Shown: positions 11,167-23,100 of the stretch, piece after piece
How the letters are laid out: the number at the start of each line of letters is the position of its first letter
Numbering within the stretch: position 1 is the first letter of the stretch
Assembly (NCBI GenBank): GCA_947561715.1
Contig: OX387200.1
Location: 17,982,501-18,046,500, forward strand
DNA from: Ascidia mentula
Lineage: Eukaryota > Chordata > Ascidiacea > Phlebobranchia > Ascidiidae
Direction of reading: 5' to 3'
Length of the DNA stretch: 64,000 bases
The notes under the pieces: generated by a model
The model's database searches: none
What the model saw: the letters and a program-made list of their open reading frames with translations, nothing else
What the model was told of the DNA's origin: nothing
Position numbers and translations under genes: made by a program

Positions 11167-13802
11167 ATGGGAAACGTTTTTGGAAAGTTTATATCTAACC
11201 ACAAAGGAGAGCCAATTCGAGTGTGCATGCTCGGTTTGGATGCAGCAGGTAAGAAATGTTTCGATGTGAATGATATTACGTGTGCTGAATGTTTGTTTTC
11301 TATTCGATGTTTCGACATGAGATTCGCACCCGGAAATAACGGTTATCCCGGAGGTTATATTCAGTTTGTGGTCAATATAAAGTCGATCAGGGCTTTCCTT
11401 TCAATACAGCAAAATCCTCTGGGTTTTCATATAGCTTTAAATATAGTACAAACATCTTGGTTTTCATATTACTTTCAATACAGTACCAACCTCTAAGTTT
11501 TAACATTACTTTTAATACAGTACAAACCCCGGGTGTTTGACGGCATTGGTCGTTCCTAAAAGCTTGCTGATGTGAAAAACTCCTGCTGTTAACGAGTGAA
11601 AAGGAAATTGGCTTGTCGCATAAATACGACAATAACGTTTCAAGTTACCGCTTTAGACACGCTTGACTGTACATTAGGGAAACGCTTAATCGTGGATATT
11701 GAACGGGAACAGACAGTTGAAGTAATTTTATTGCTGTGACAGATAATGTTTCATGCAGTAAAACAGTATCTTGTGACAAAGCGAGTCACTTGCACTCTTT
11801 TGGACGCTTTAACGCTGAAAGTCGAACGGTATTTTTAAACACAACAGCTGCCTCGCTTAATGAACATATCCTTTACACGACCCCGACGCAATAACAGCCG
11901 ACCTGGTGCGTTAAATGCAACAGCGCATAAATATTTTAAGCCTTTGTACAATTTACCTCCTTGCTTTTAAACAGGCAAAACCACCGTACTACAGCGGCTC
12001 AAGTTGAAGGAATGCACCCGAACTCTGCCCACTATAGGGTTCAATGTGGAGACAGTCACCCCTTGCAAGGGCCTTACACTTACGATCTGGGATATCGGGG
12101 GCCAGGACAAAATCCGACAGTTGTGGAAACATTACTATACCACCACAGAAGGTAACGATCATATTATACCACGATCTTGGATTCCATTCAAGCACCATAT
12201 AGTTTGTTTGTGTACCTTTTTTGCTGTAAGTATAGGTTGGGCCTGAATTGGTGGTTAAACCGTTTAAAATTACGTTTCTGTATTTGTGCGAATCAATCAA
12301 AAACACCACAATGTTGTGTTTGCCATTTGCATCCCCGTATAGTAAACCGCATCGTGCGGTGACGAACTACTGGCATAACTTCGGCACACCTAATATACAG
12401 GGGGCAAAGGAAGGTTACATCACGCTTATTGACGTCACGGGGTACTTCGCTTTTCTTCGTGACGTAGCACTACGTTAGTTTCACGTTCTTTGATGTTTTC
12501 ATGGAAAGGCGACATAAAATCAACCGAAATAGTTGGTCCCATTTTATCGTGGCCTCTACATATTTGGAAAATGTTATTGCATATTGTCCGTACTCTTGCG
12601 TTACTTAAGGAACCGTAACTTGTGTTGTATTTAACGTTTCTTATAGCTTTGTGGTATGCAATAAGCACTCTAGAATTGAATAAAATACAAAAACGATCCT
12701 GGGGCACCGGAACAGTTGAATTTCGACCAAAAAAACGGGAAGCATGATGTATATTTGTTTTAGGTATAATTTACGTTGTGGATAGCGCGGATTCCAGTCG
12801 TTTCGTCGAAGCCGCCAGCGAACTGAATGCAATTCTGCACGAAGATAGCATGAGAAAGGTAGGCACTGAAACGGGAATAATTTGCGTCAAATTGGTTGGG
12901 TGAAAAAATCATCCATCACAACATTTAATTTTGTTCTAGAGACGTAAGGTTTATTTTGTTGTAGATACCTTTGGTGGTGTTGGCAAACAAGCAAGACCTC
13001 CCAGGCGCAATCAACGTTTCCGAAATGGAAGGCGTCTTGCAGCTGAACGATTTGCCTTCTGATCACAACTGGCACGTGCAAGTAGGTGCCAAGCATGATA
13101 CTGTTTTTTCTGGCGGTCTGTTGCGTTCGTAATAGGAAGTTTGGTGATGTGGTTTCCGCAGAGGTGGATTTACTTGCAAGCATTCCACTCAATGTTATTA
13201 AATGACCCGGAAAACATTGCCACATAACATCGCAAACGCATTTTTCGCTTTTTTGTATCCACATATGACTGCTTTGTTGCTTTGCCGCATTAGATATGTC
13301 ACTCCTACGTATAAAACCGAAACGGAATGTTATGTTCCACAACCATGGCAACCTTTTTCTTGCCGCTGGACATGCCAAACTCTGCAAGATCTGAGCCGGC
13401 TGTACTAATGTCCCACTACCTATTTCCTTTTCACCACAATATGATAACGCTTAGAAGACTATTTAGTTGCTACATTTTTTTGAAGAGGCTACAAGCCGAT
13501 ATATAATTTTGCTGGCCGGACCGGATGCAGCCATATAGGCTGTCAAATCCTGCTTATATGAAAAATGTATTTTTTTAAATTCCAAAACTTGAGCAACCGT
13601 GCGAATTTTGGTGCGTTTTAGTGTTTAACACTCAGTGTTGCATAAAAAACGCTGTTTTTGATAGGCCTGCTGTGCGATCAAAGGCAATGGAATACCCGAG
13701 GCCATGACGACACTATCAAAGTTTATCAAGAACAGGAACGGAAATCAAAACGGTAAAAAGCAGAGAAGTTCAAATGCGAGCTCGGAAGTGATCGGCACAT
13801 AA
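11167..13802 (+). CDS. ARF-like small GTPase (ARL11/ARL14-like), tandem copy 2
   Basis: Five exons, 11167..11248, 11975..12151, 12764..12858, 12965..13081 and 13665..13802, join in frame to 202 residues. Motifs are Gly2 (MGNVFG), P-loop GLDAAGKTT, switch [10 protein letters not shown], switch II WDIGGQ, specificity motif NKQD, and [13 protein letters not shown] near the C terminus. The CCA-x-x-G-x-G segment and the basic, Ser-rich tail recall vertebrate ARL14/ARL11 more than ARF1. The first two intron positions match copy 1, but this gene has two more introns. It is expected to act on intracellular membranes; cargo and partners are unknown. The tail of about 20 residues after FIKNRNG is longer than in ARF1. 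Confidence 0.85.
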
Positions 13803-15012
13803 ACTTCTTGCATCAGACATTTGTGGTAAACAGAAAAGCTTGCAAGCCTCTCCGCCAAGAGTTTCGAACTGACAACAGTGTTTATGTCGTATACGTCCGC
13901 TCGCTTTACACCCGTTTGCATTTCACTTTCCCGCAACGAACACAAAACTGCGCCACTTGGGAGCTACACGTTGAAGCAATTGGATTTTCTTGTGAGAAGC
14001 TGGCCTTTTGCTCTCGCAGTCTCAGCGATTTGGCGCTGCGTGTCCCTGCTTAAACTTGTAACACATTATTTCACGTTAATTCCATAAATATCGAGCAGTG
14101 TCACGTCGTAATGAAGTCGTCTCGTTCACCTTTCTACCATAAGAACACGTCATATGCTGTCCCAAATTGAAATTTAGCATTTGGACCAACGTTTGTTTAT
14201 CATGCATGTGATTCAAGTCGATGACACTGGATCATATTTTGGTCGGTGTCCAACCCCTACAAAATGCATCAGCATTATTATGATAGGAACGGTGGCATCA
14301 ACCTCTTGTTGCGAATCAAAAACAACTCGCATGCCAGTGCTATTATGACGAAACAACAAACGTAAAGCGGAAAAGTGAATCACATGAAACGTTAGTCATT
14401 ATGATAATAACAACGCAGAGTATATGTGGAATATGCATACAGCAGACTCACCTTTATATGACGTGTCAACAGGTTGCTATAACCATTTCTTGGCAGTTAT
14501 GTTACTTCTACTACGTGTTCCGAACCCGAATCGTTTTTATTTCCGCTCGAATACAAAACTGCAGTATTGTTTGAAAAGCGCCGCGGTTGATAACTGGTCT
14601 TTACAACTCAAATACTCATTTTTACTCAGTTTTGATAGTGCAGGTTTATGACAAATTATTTAAAATCACAGGTGGAAGCAACGACAATTAACACACATGC
14701 AGCACTTCATAAATTTTCGGCGCAAAACGGATATCCATTTTCAATGGCAAAGTACTATAAATAGGCCAATATCTAAATCTTCAAATGCTTTTAACACACC
14801 GGAACCATTTTTTTTACGAATACAATACTTGCTGATCGCAATAGATTGAGGATAATGGCCATATAAGGAGTGGCGTTCAAAAACGAACATCCAACACCAA
14901 AAAAACAGTACTGATAAAACGCAACAAAAGCCAAACAATTTACAGGAAATGTATTGAAAATTACTCTAAGTTGGTCGAGGAATAAAAAAATACGTCGCCT
15001 AGCTGAAAAAAA
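13803..15012. other. Intergenic between ARL gene 3' end and TBCE 3' end
   Basis: The two genes are convergent, so this 1.2 kb should be 3' UTRs plus spacer. I see no gene, RNA or repeat. Confidence 0.6.
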
Positions 15013-18000
15013 TCACTTCGCGTACATCCGTTTTTTCCGCCAAGCATGGATGTAACTGGTTCGGTCGAATTGATTTGGTTCCTGTACGCGTATTGTATCG
15101 CCTGGGTCAATAGAGACGTCGTGCAGAGTCTCATAATCACGGTCTAGCGCCACTACGTGTTCTGGATTCTGCAACAAGGGACACGGATGGATTCAATGCT
15201 ATTTGGTACACAAAAGTCGAAAACAAGTATATACAACTACTTTAAAGGTTACTGAGTAAAACAGTACAGATACAGTTATCGATCGACAGCCTGCCAGGAT
15301 GGCTTGGTTTACTGATCCAGTATAGTTTGTAATAATATTTTTTCTACTAGTTTCAAGGAAAAGAAAAGGTAAAAACACGTTACAGACAATTTCACAATAC
15401 CTGTTGAAACCACACGGCAAGTAAAAATTCGCATGACCCGTTTAAATGTATTTGAGACCAAGTATATGTACATTTATGTATATACCTCTTTGCTAAAATA
15501 CACCAAGCCCTGTTTCCGCACTTCCACCTTGGTCAGGCGCTGGATCATCATCTTAAGGTTGCCGACGGTCATAGAAAGAGGCAGTCGACGTGTGACAGGT
15601 TTAAACTTATTCGTAAAAGGAGCCTCGATGACAACCTCTGCGTTCACAATGCATTTGTATACTGAAACACTGTATGACAACACAGAAGCTTACTGTACTA
15701 CTACATACCGATGAGGTTGCCTTTGAGGGCACTCGACTTTTTGATAAGCTCATGGTCACCAGGGGCGCCATATTCTGCGGAATAAGAAGTTTTCTCAGTT
15801 GGCGTTTGTAAATTATAGGACATACTACTTTTTTAAGACAAAAAAACGCACCACAACAAAATGATTCCACGACAGTATTTTAACCGATCCCGTGTTTTAA
15901 TAAGTGGCGTATGAATGAAAATTATAATTCTGTTTTCTAGTGCGCTAACTTCACGTTCAGCTGTTACCGAGTTCGTGAGTGGCAAAAACGATATAAGATT
16001 GCGTAGTTAACCATCGCAGAAAATTTCCAGATCGGATATCGACTAACACTATTTAAGTCTAGTTTTTTGTTAACGACCACCAGATAAATATGACCACGTA
16101 TAGCAAGAGCCCCTATGACTTAGTCGGTAGTGCTAGGGCCCAGAAGGTCGCTGGTCAAATCTCGCCACAAGCGAACATACGTTTTGAATTGTAAGTGGAG
16201 TGGCAGCCGAGACCACAATGCCACCTGCCACCACGGAGATTATTGCAAATACTCCACCTGCCACAAGTTCCATATAACGCGGATGATCGAGCAAGAAGTC
16301 TTCTGAGGGATTGTTTTTATTCGGATCTTGATGACCGCCCGATTCCAACCATTCAAGTCCAAACTTCTTCAAATAATCCATTTCTGCGCTTTGTCGTTCA
16401 CGTTCCGTCAACTAATGACAAAAGTATATAGTTATAAATATAGTACATAAAAATACAGCCGCAATTTCACTTTGAAACAGGGAAGATGGCTACATCTAAA
16501 TTACCATAGCTAAACGGTATCTGTGAAAGTGGTCAACTCTATTTACAAAGTAACAAAAAAGTCGCCAAACGACTCTCTGCGGGTAAAGTTGTTTTTTCTA
16601 CAAACATTCTGTTAAAGTCCTTGGCGGCCACAAAGTTGACGGCGATTTTAGCATCACACGTGCTTGTGCTTTTATCATTTTTGTACAGCATAAAACACAT
16701 GCAAAAAAACAAAAATACGTACAGCGCTGTTATTGTGCCGCTTTAACCATTTCATCTTAGCCACGATAATTTCACGTGTTTCTTCGTGGCTTTCCTTCTC
16801 GTTAATGGGATTTTTCCGGAATATGATCTCGCTTAATGATGGCAGCTTGTTGAGCTCATTGAAAACTGCATGCTGAGTACATCACATGCTGGTTAAAGTA
16901 TTGATAAGATATCTATGTTCAGAAATATAAACCCACTGTGGCGAATTTGTTTTCAGCTAGAACAATTTCTTTTAGTGTCGGGAAAAGCTGATCGTTGCAT
17001 TGAATTTCGGACAAACCACAGCTCATTAGAAGCAGTTTTTCCAATCTATGAAAAAAAAGTTTGTGCTTTTGCTGCTTTGATTGTGTCTCATTTCATATAT
17101 ATACAAGTTTGTGTCTGTAATTTTTTATATGGTTCGTATGTTTGTGCAGCATAACTCAATAAATATCAGCTTAAAAAGGAAACTGTTATTAAATTGACAT
17201 TTCCAAGCCCTTAACAGGTATGTCATGTCGTGGGTGGATATTTGTAAATTTAAATGAGTGATCGTGACACTAGACAATTAATTTTCCTGTTATTTCACCA
17301 GCATGTACTGAACATACACATGTAGACAACCGATAACAGATTCCATCACTTACTTTGGCAAAGAACTCAACTTAGTTACTTCCTTCCAGCTTTTAAAAAT
17401 ATTTTCTGATAAATTTAAAAATGTCAGGTTGGGCAGAAGTTCTGGATCTGGGGGTGATATTGTTTCTATGCAGTTTCCACCAAGATGCAGTTCGGGAATA
17501 TGTGTCCACAACTGGGAACATGTAACTACCTACAACAAAAACACTATTTTTTTCAAAAAATGAAATGCTCATATATACTACATAAGACTGGGAAGTCATC
17601 AATGTACATATATTGTGTATGATTTTTCAATGTAAACAAAGATATACATTTTAGGAAACACACAAAATCTGGCTAAAAACTAAACATAGTGTCCTAACAA
17701 AAACCTACATCATTCCAGGTAAAATTGCACTTGTTCAGGATAAGAGTTTTCACAGACGTAAAAGCATCCTTATGCTTTAAACATTTCTCATCAAATAACA
17801 AACGATTTTGGCCTAAATTTAATGTTCGCAAACAAGGTAATTGGGCAGCGATTTCACAAGCTTCCATCCATGTCGACAGCAAATTCTTGGAAATGTCCAA
17901 TTCAACAATGCCTGGACAAACACAGTTGTACAGTTGTAGTTGTAATAAAATTCCACTCATAACTGTACATATGGTATATAAATATTAGCTAGAGTTAAAC

Positions 18001-18683
18001 AGTTATGCTGTACTTGGAGTGAGAGCTGCTAATTCTCCAGGAAGACCAGGTGAAGATATAAGTTGTTCTTTTAAACCGACTTGTTTTAACTTGTTCAGTT
18101 CACTAAAAAACAATGGTCAGCATCACAAATGAATAAAAAACAAAAGTTAACACATTTACCTGAACTCCTTTCTCACTTTGTCTAGCCCAACAGCATCAAC
18201 TTTCTTATGTTCACCCTTCGTGGTTATCATAAACATGTCACTGTCTTCAATATTGGAGGCATCTTTAGGTATGGAGTATCGATCATGAATGGCTTCACAA
18301 ATGCTGATGCCAGTATTCAGTTTTGTTCTTCTCACAAATGATCCACCAGTGGGGTGCCTAGGGAAATTTTGTTTTCATTTAAATTTGCAAAACAAAGGAG
18401 TACTAAGTACAATAATATACTTATTTGCAAAATAGAGCATCATACTCACTTGCACTCAAAATAGGTAACTCCATTTTTTGTTCCATTGTGTTTTCCCCTT
18501 GCAGGGTCATCCCACTCAATACCAATCCATTCTCCTAAAAAAAAATTTATTTAGTAATGTGTACTATAGAACATGTGAAGGCTATAATTGCATACCTGAA
18601 CTTGGAGGAATATGTCCTACATATTTGACTGTACCCAAATAACCATCTACAGACGCTCTACTATTGACTACTACTTCCGGCAT
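15013..18683 (-). CDS. TBCE: Tubulin-specific chaperone E (tubulin-folding cofactor E)
   Basis: Twelve exons (18596..18683, 18450..18534, 18160..18357, 18014..18102, 17709..17962, 17354..17529, 16933..17045, 16723..16865, 16258..16411, 15709..15774, 15486..15637, 15013..15168) give 557 residues in continuous phase. Domain order is that of TBCE. A CAP-Gly domain has GKHNGTKNG at about residues 43-51. Leucine-rich repeats follow ([36 protein letters not shown]). Next comes the block [13 protein letters not shown] / GGHQDPNKN / HPRYMEL, then a C-terminal ubiquitin-like domain from about 456. TBCE binds alpha-tubulin and, with TBCB, TBCC and TBCD, assembles or dissociates tubulin dimers in the cytosol. 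Intron 4 is only about 51 bases. The exon 7/8 junction uses a weak GTTTAT donor and is the least certain. The C terminus runs about 25 residues past the usual end. Confidence 0.92.
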
Positions 18684-20180
18684 TAACACACAACTCAGTA
18701 GATCCTTTTTTAATTAAATGATTTCTAATGACACTTTTATCCAACAATACTGAATGAATTAACTAGACCATAAGTTACCATTAAACAACATTTTTCCACA
18801 AAAAAGACGTATTGCTTTGCACAACTTAAATATTTGTTTTGTCAACAAAGCAAAGCGTTTTGCTGGCGGAACTTTACGTTTCGGTCATCCAACAAAGAAT
18901 CAAAATAATTTGGACCGTTTTTAATACCTAATAATTTAATTGATAATTGAATAATAAGGTAAAACATTTTCAAAAAATACTGTATGTTTGTCATGAGTAT
19001 ACTTACTTTTTTAACATTATTGAACTCGATATATATGCCGGATATTACACAAACCATGCGCAACAAACTGTAAATATTTATTACATTAAACGTACGTACC
19101 ATCTTGTGCATAAAAACTTTGTGAATTGTAGTCCATCCCTGATATGTTTAGTTGAATTCATAAGCTGTCTATTAAGATAAAATTGGTTTATTGTTAGCTA
19201 CCAGTCCTTAAAAGCAGAAACTTGAACCACAGAATACGGTCTTATTCTATCGCTCGAACAATAAAAAAGTGAACATTTTGGAATTATTTGCTGTTGTACC
19301 TGGCGTGCTAACAAACTAATCTCGTTGTCTCTGTTGTAAATTCTAAAGTGCCTGTAGTAATAGTAACAGCGGGAGGAACGTGGTTGTTTTTTGGAAGTCA
19401 CAATAGAGGAACGTTAAGCCATAAATCGCTATGCTATGCATTAGATATGCAGACTTTTTGAATTTACTATTTTCACCTAATTTGTGAAACAACGAACAAA
19501 CAAACAAATAAATCTTGCTTGTCTTTATGGAATGTGGTATTGCATTAATTCAAGCCAAAGCTATTTGGCTTTTATTTTATTTATTTATTCCTACAATAAC
19601 ATTACTTATATGGTACACATACTATTACTATCAAGTTTGCATGATATGCGGTGGCTGATGTCATGTGGCCTCACATTTTTGAGGTATTTTGGTATGTAAT
19701 GTGATTATTTTTAATATGTTTTGTTTACATTTAACAAAAATATGTTCAGAAATAAACTTTAAAATGCTTCCCTGGTTGTTGGGTGTATATTTTCATTCTC
19801 ATTTTTGTCAAAACTATTATGTATAGGTCACCTATTGCAAGAAATCACTTTGTGTGTGTATGATAAATATTTTAGTTTTTTGTAATTAATAAACTTTTGC
19901 ATTTAAATAAGTTTTTGGTTTCCTTGAAATACTGAAAACAAATGGTGTCTGAAAAAACATGGAAAAGCTTTGTTGTGCTGTCTACCCATCATCCCAGGTT
20001 GCCCACTATTTGAAACCATCTATGTTTGTAATTAAGTTGTGTTTCAAATTTGAAAGGCATTGTAGAGTGCCAATTCAGTGCAATGTGCCAAACCAAAGAT
20101 GCACGCACACTGATCAACACCAAATACCGCTGCATTTGCAAGTCGTTAGGAAGCAATCCATTGCCATCGCAAATTAAGGC
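18684..20180. other. AT-rich intergenic upstream of TBCE
   Basis: This 1.5 kb just upstream of the TBCE ATG has many short T-rich and A-rich runs. I see no convincing open frame, RNA gene or repeat family. It presumably contains the TBCE promoter. Confidence 0.6.
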
Positions 20181-23100
20181 ATTGGCCGCGCCGCTGGTTT
20201 GAGAATCAATTCTGGCGCTCATTGGCAAGGCAGATGCACCTGGCGTCTCCTACCAATCAGCCACTTCCCCGCTTGAATGACAAACATTATTTGTCGTAGA
20301 AGGCGTGAGGTGGTACGCATGTGACCAACTCGTGATAATACATCCGCGAGTGCCACAACACGCCGAAAATGCATTCGGAAACGACAACGGTACATGGCCG
20401 TCCCTTGCTTTGTGTTAGATTACCGATGCTTCCCAGACATCGACAAGCGCCAGACAGGAAGTTGGCATCAACACGGCTCGGGGCTTAGTGATTTCGCCAG
20501 GATAGCTTCCTTCCCAGTGTTTTGTTGTTACCATTGTGGACTTGGGCAACACGTTGTTTTTAGGATATGTTTGAATGTGATGCGTTGTGGGATGTGCGAG
20601 CAACTGACGTGGACGTCCGCTTCACTACGCCGCCTACAGCGGAACTCTATGCATTGCGCGCCAATAACAACGTACGCGCTGATGTCGGTTCTAAACAATG
20701 TATGTACGACAGTCGCGCGTCATCCAGCCCGTTTTTAATGTGTTGAAAAAAGTTTGCATGGGAGCCTAAACTTAGCCGTATTCATGTCAGGTCTACGTCC
20801 ATGCAGTCAAATTTTTGTCGCCTCGTGGTAGTTATTAATAGGGAGAAGTGGCGATTGATGCAATTTTATGGGCGAAACGTGCTCAGAAAGTGGTATAATT
20901 TCACCCTGAATGCGTATGACCTGCGTTGCTCCGACGATTTGGACGCCTTGGGAGCAGGAAGGCTTTGGTGTAATGCGATGCTTCAGTTAACTACCACAAA
21001 CATGGATGGGACTGAATAGGAGCACTGTGGGAAAAGATTGCGGACGTCGAGTTGTTATGGCCCCACGCGATTTCCGAGCCCTGAATGGTGGACATATATT
21101 GCGTTGTCCTCAATCATGTTCTTTTGATTGTAACAGTGGTTTCGTTTGCATTTGTTTACATGGAGAGTCTGCCTTTATAGAACAATAGAAAAATGGAAGT
21201 GAACTAAAAGGCGTTATGTTCTTACTGGTTTGTTTAGTTAGTGGAATACCTAAATCTGATAATGCCAATTTATTTACAATAAAGTGGGAAAATTTTAGCG
21301 TTCGAGTGTGCCGAAGATTTTCAGTTGTGTTATTTTTAAATTGCCATTGGTCGTTTAGGCGTAACGAACTGCGTCTTCCCCGTTTCGGTTTTGTCATTAA
21401 CCCGACCCACTGCCACGGAGCTCAATGTCGGGTTTTTGGTCGTGCGCGCTGGAGGAATTCCTGAGGTTTTTGGTTCCGTGTGCCTTTTTTGGCAATAAAA
21501 CTGACAAAGGCGCGCCTTTGACCGTAATAGCGATATTTTAAGCCGCGTAGGAGAAGTGCCTCACGCTTGTCGTCTCCCGTATATGCCTTCTGCCATTGTG
21601 TTACCTTTCGTCGCCTCGCCTTGGGGTTGGCGGACCTGGAACACCATTTACGCCCTTTCAGGCTTATCAAAATGTTTAAAGCTGGTTTAAAAGAGGTCTA
21701 CCTTTCTTATCTTTCGTCGCATCGCGGTGTATCTGCTGTAGACAAATCACAGGCATCATAAACCCGAGTTTGTGTGTATTGGCGGGACATCAAAACATAC
21801 AATCGTTGTCTTATGTCGTCATGCCAACGCGATTAAGCCGCCGGATAGTCCTCGGATGGTATCCCAGTTGCCCGGAATACCGCTCTCTTTGTCTCGAAGC
21901 GGACTTTGGTTTTCTTGGAAGTGGCGTGTTTTTCCTCTTGCGAGCGGCGCCACTCGATTGGCGTTCCTTGTTGGAACGGCCATGTCAAGTTGTTGTGTCG
22001 GATTTAATGAGCGCGGGTCGTACAACCGCCAATCATTCCTACCGACGGCCCACGTTTCACCTGCTTTCGCAACAGAAGAAACCTCGGCAGATTTTTCAGC
22101 CTAGCCTTCTTCTCCGTGTTTTGTATGGAGATGCAACACACTCCCAAGCGCTCATATTCAAGGACTCACTGAGAGGGCGTAAGCAGGGGAGTTGCGTGAG
22201 TCAGTCTGGGTATCTCTGAGCACAGGTGGCAAACAATCAGGTGTTCCCGCTCAATCTGCGATGTTTACGAGTCCCCCTGTGTGCGCAATCCATAAAGTTT
22301 AATGGAACGCTATCAAAACGTGCCGGCAAAAGTCTAGACCAGATGGGTTCTTTGCAAACGATAGGCCGCCGCAACAAAAACAAAGAAGGCCAGTGCATCG
22401 CCCGGGGCGCTGCAAGGCGCTGGCGGCGCGCGCATTAAATGGATAATAATAGGTCGCTCACAAACGCGTCTGTTCGGAAAATGGCAAACATCGTGATATG
22501 CGGAACTCTTAAGGGAAGGAAAGGCCAGGTATAATTGTTAACCAGACATATGTGCTGTGAATTAGTATGGGAAACAATCGCTTGTTTCGGCTCATAGGAC
22601 AGTAAAGCTTATACTGAGGAGGTTTCTTGGATCGTCGAAGTACACTTATTCTGTAAGCAGGTGCGATACCATTATTTGTCCTGTTATCTGTATTTACGTG
22701 TTAGGCTGTTGATAACTTTGTTGAGTGTCTTGTTTAGAGTGTTAGACCGTATCGTATACAAATGTATTTGTTTTGAAATATTGGATGACGTGTTGCTGAA
22801 GTATAAGTATTTGCGCATCGTCCAAATCTCAACAGTATGGTAAAGTGGCGTCACTTGTATTTTGATGGCAAAAAATTATTCTACTGTTTAGTGATACTTT
22901 ACTATGATATAAAAAACATTGGTATTTCTTAGATACATTTTAGGTTCTGTGTTTGCCTACTTATTTGTCGAACAGTAATAGCCTATAACAGAGTTAAAAA
23001 AACATGCTTGAAAAGAAAATAACTCGTAACAATCCCTGTAACCTGCTGTGTACGTGCGGCTATTCAACCGTTAATGAAAATAACACCGGTTCAAAAAAAT

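Noticed and set aside
21770-22219. 149-codon open frame on the plus strand in the GC-rich domain
   Set aside because: No domain, no splice partners, several overlapping frames of similar length on both strands; expected by chance at this GC content.
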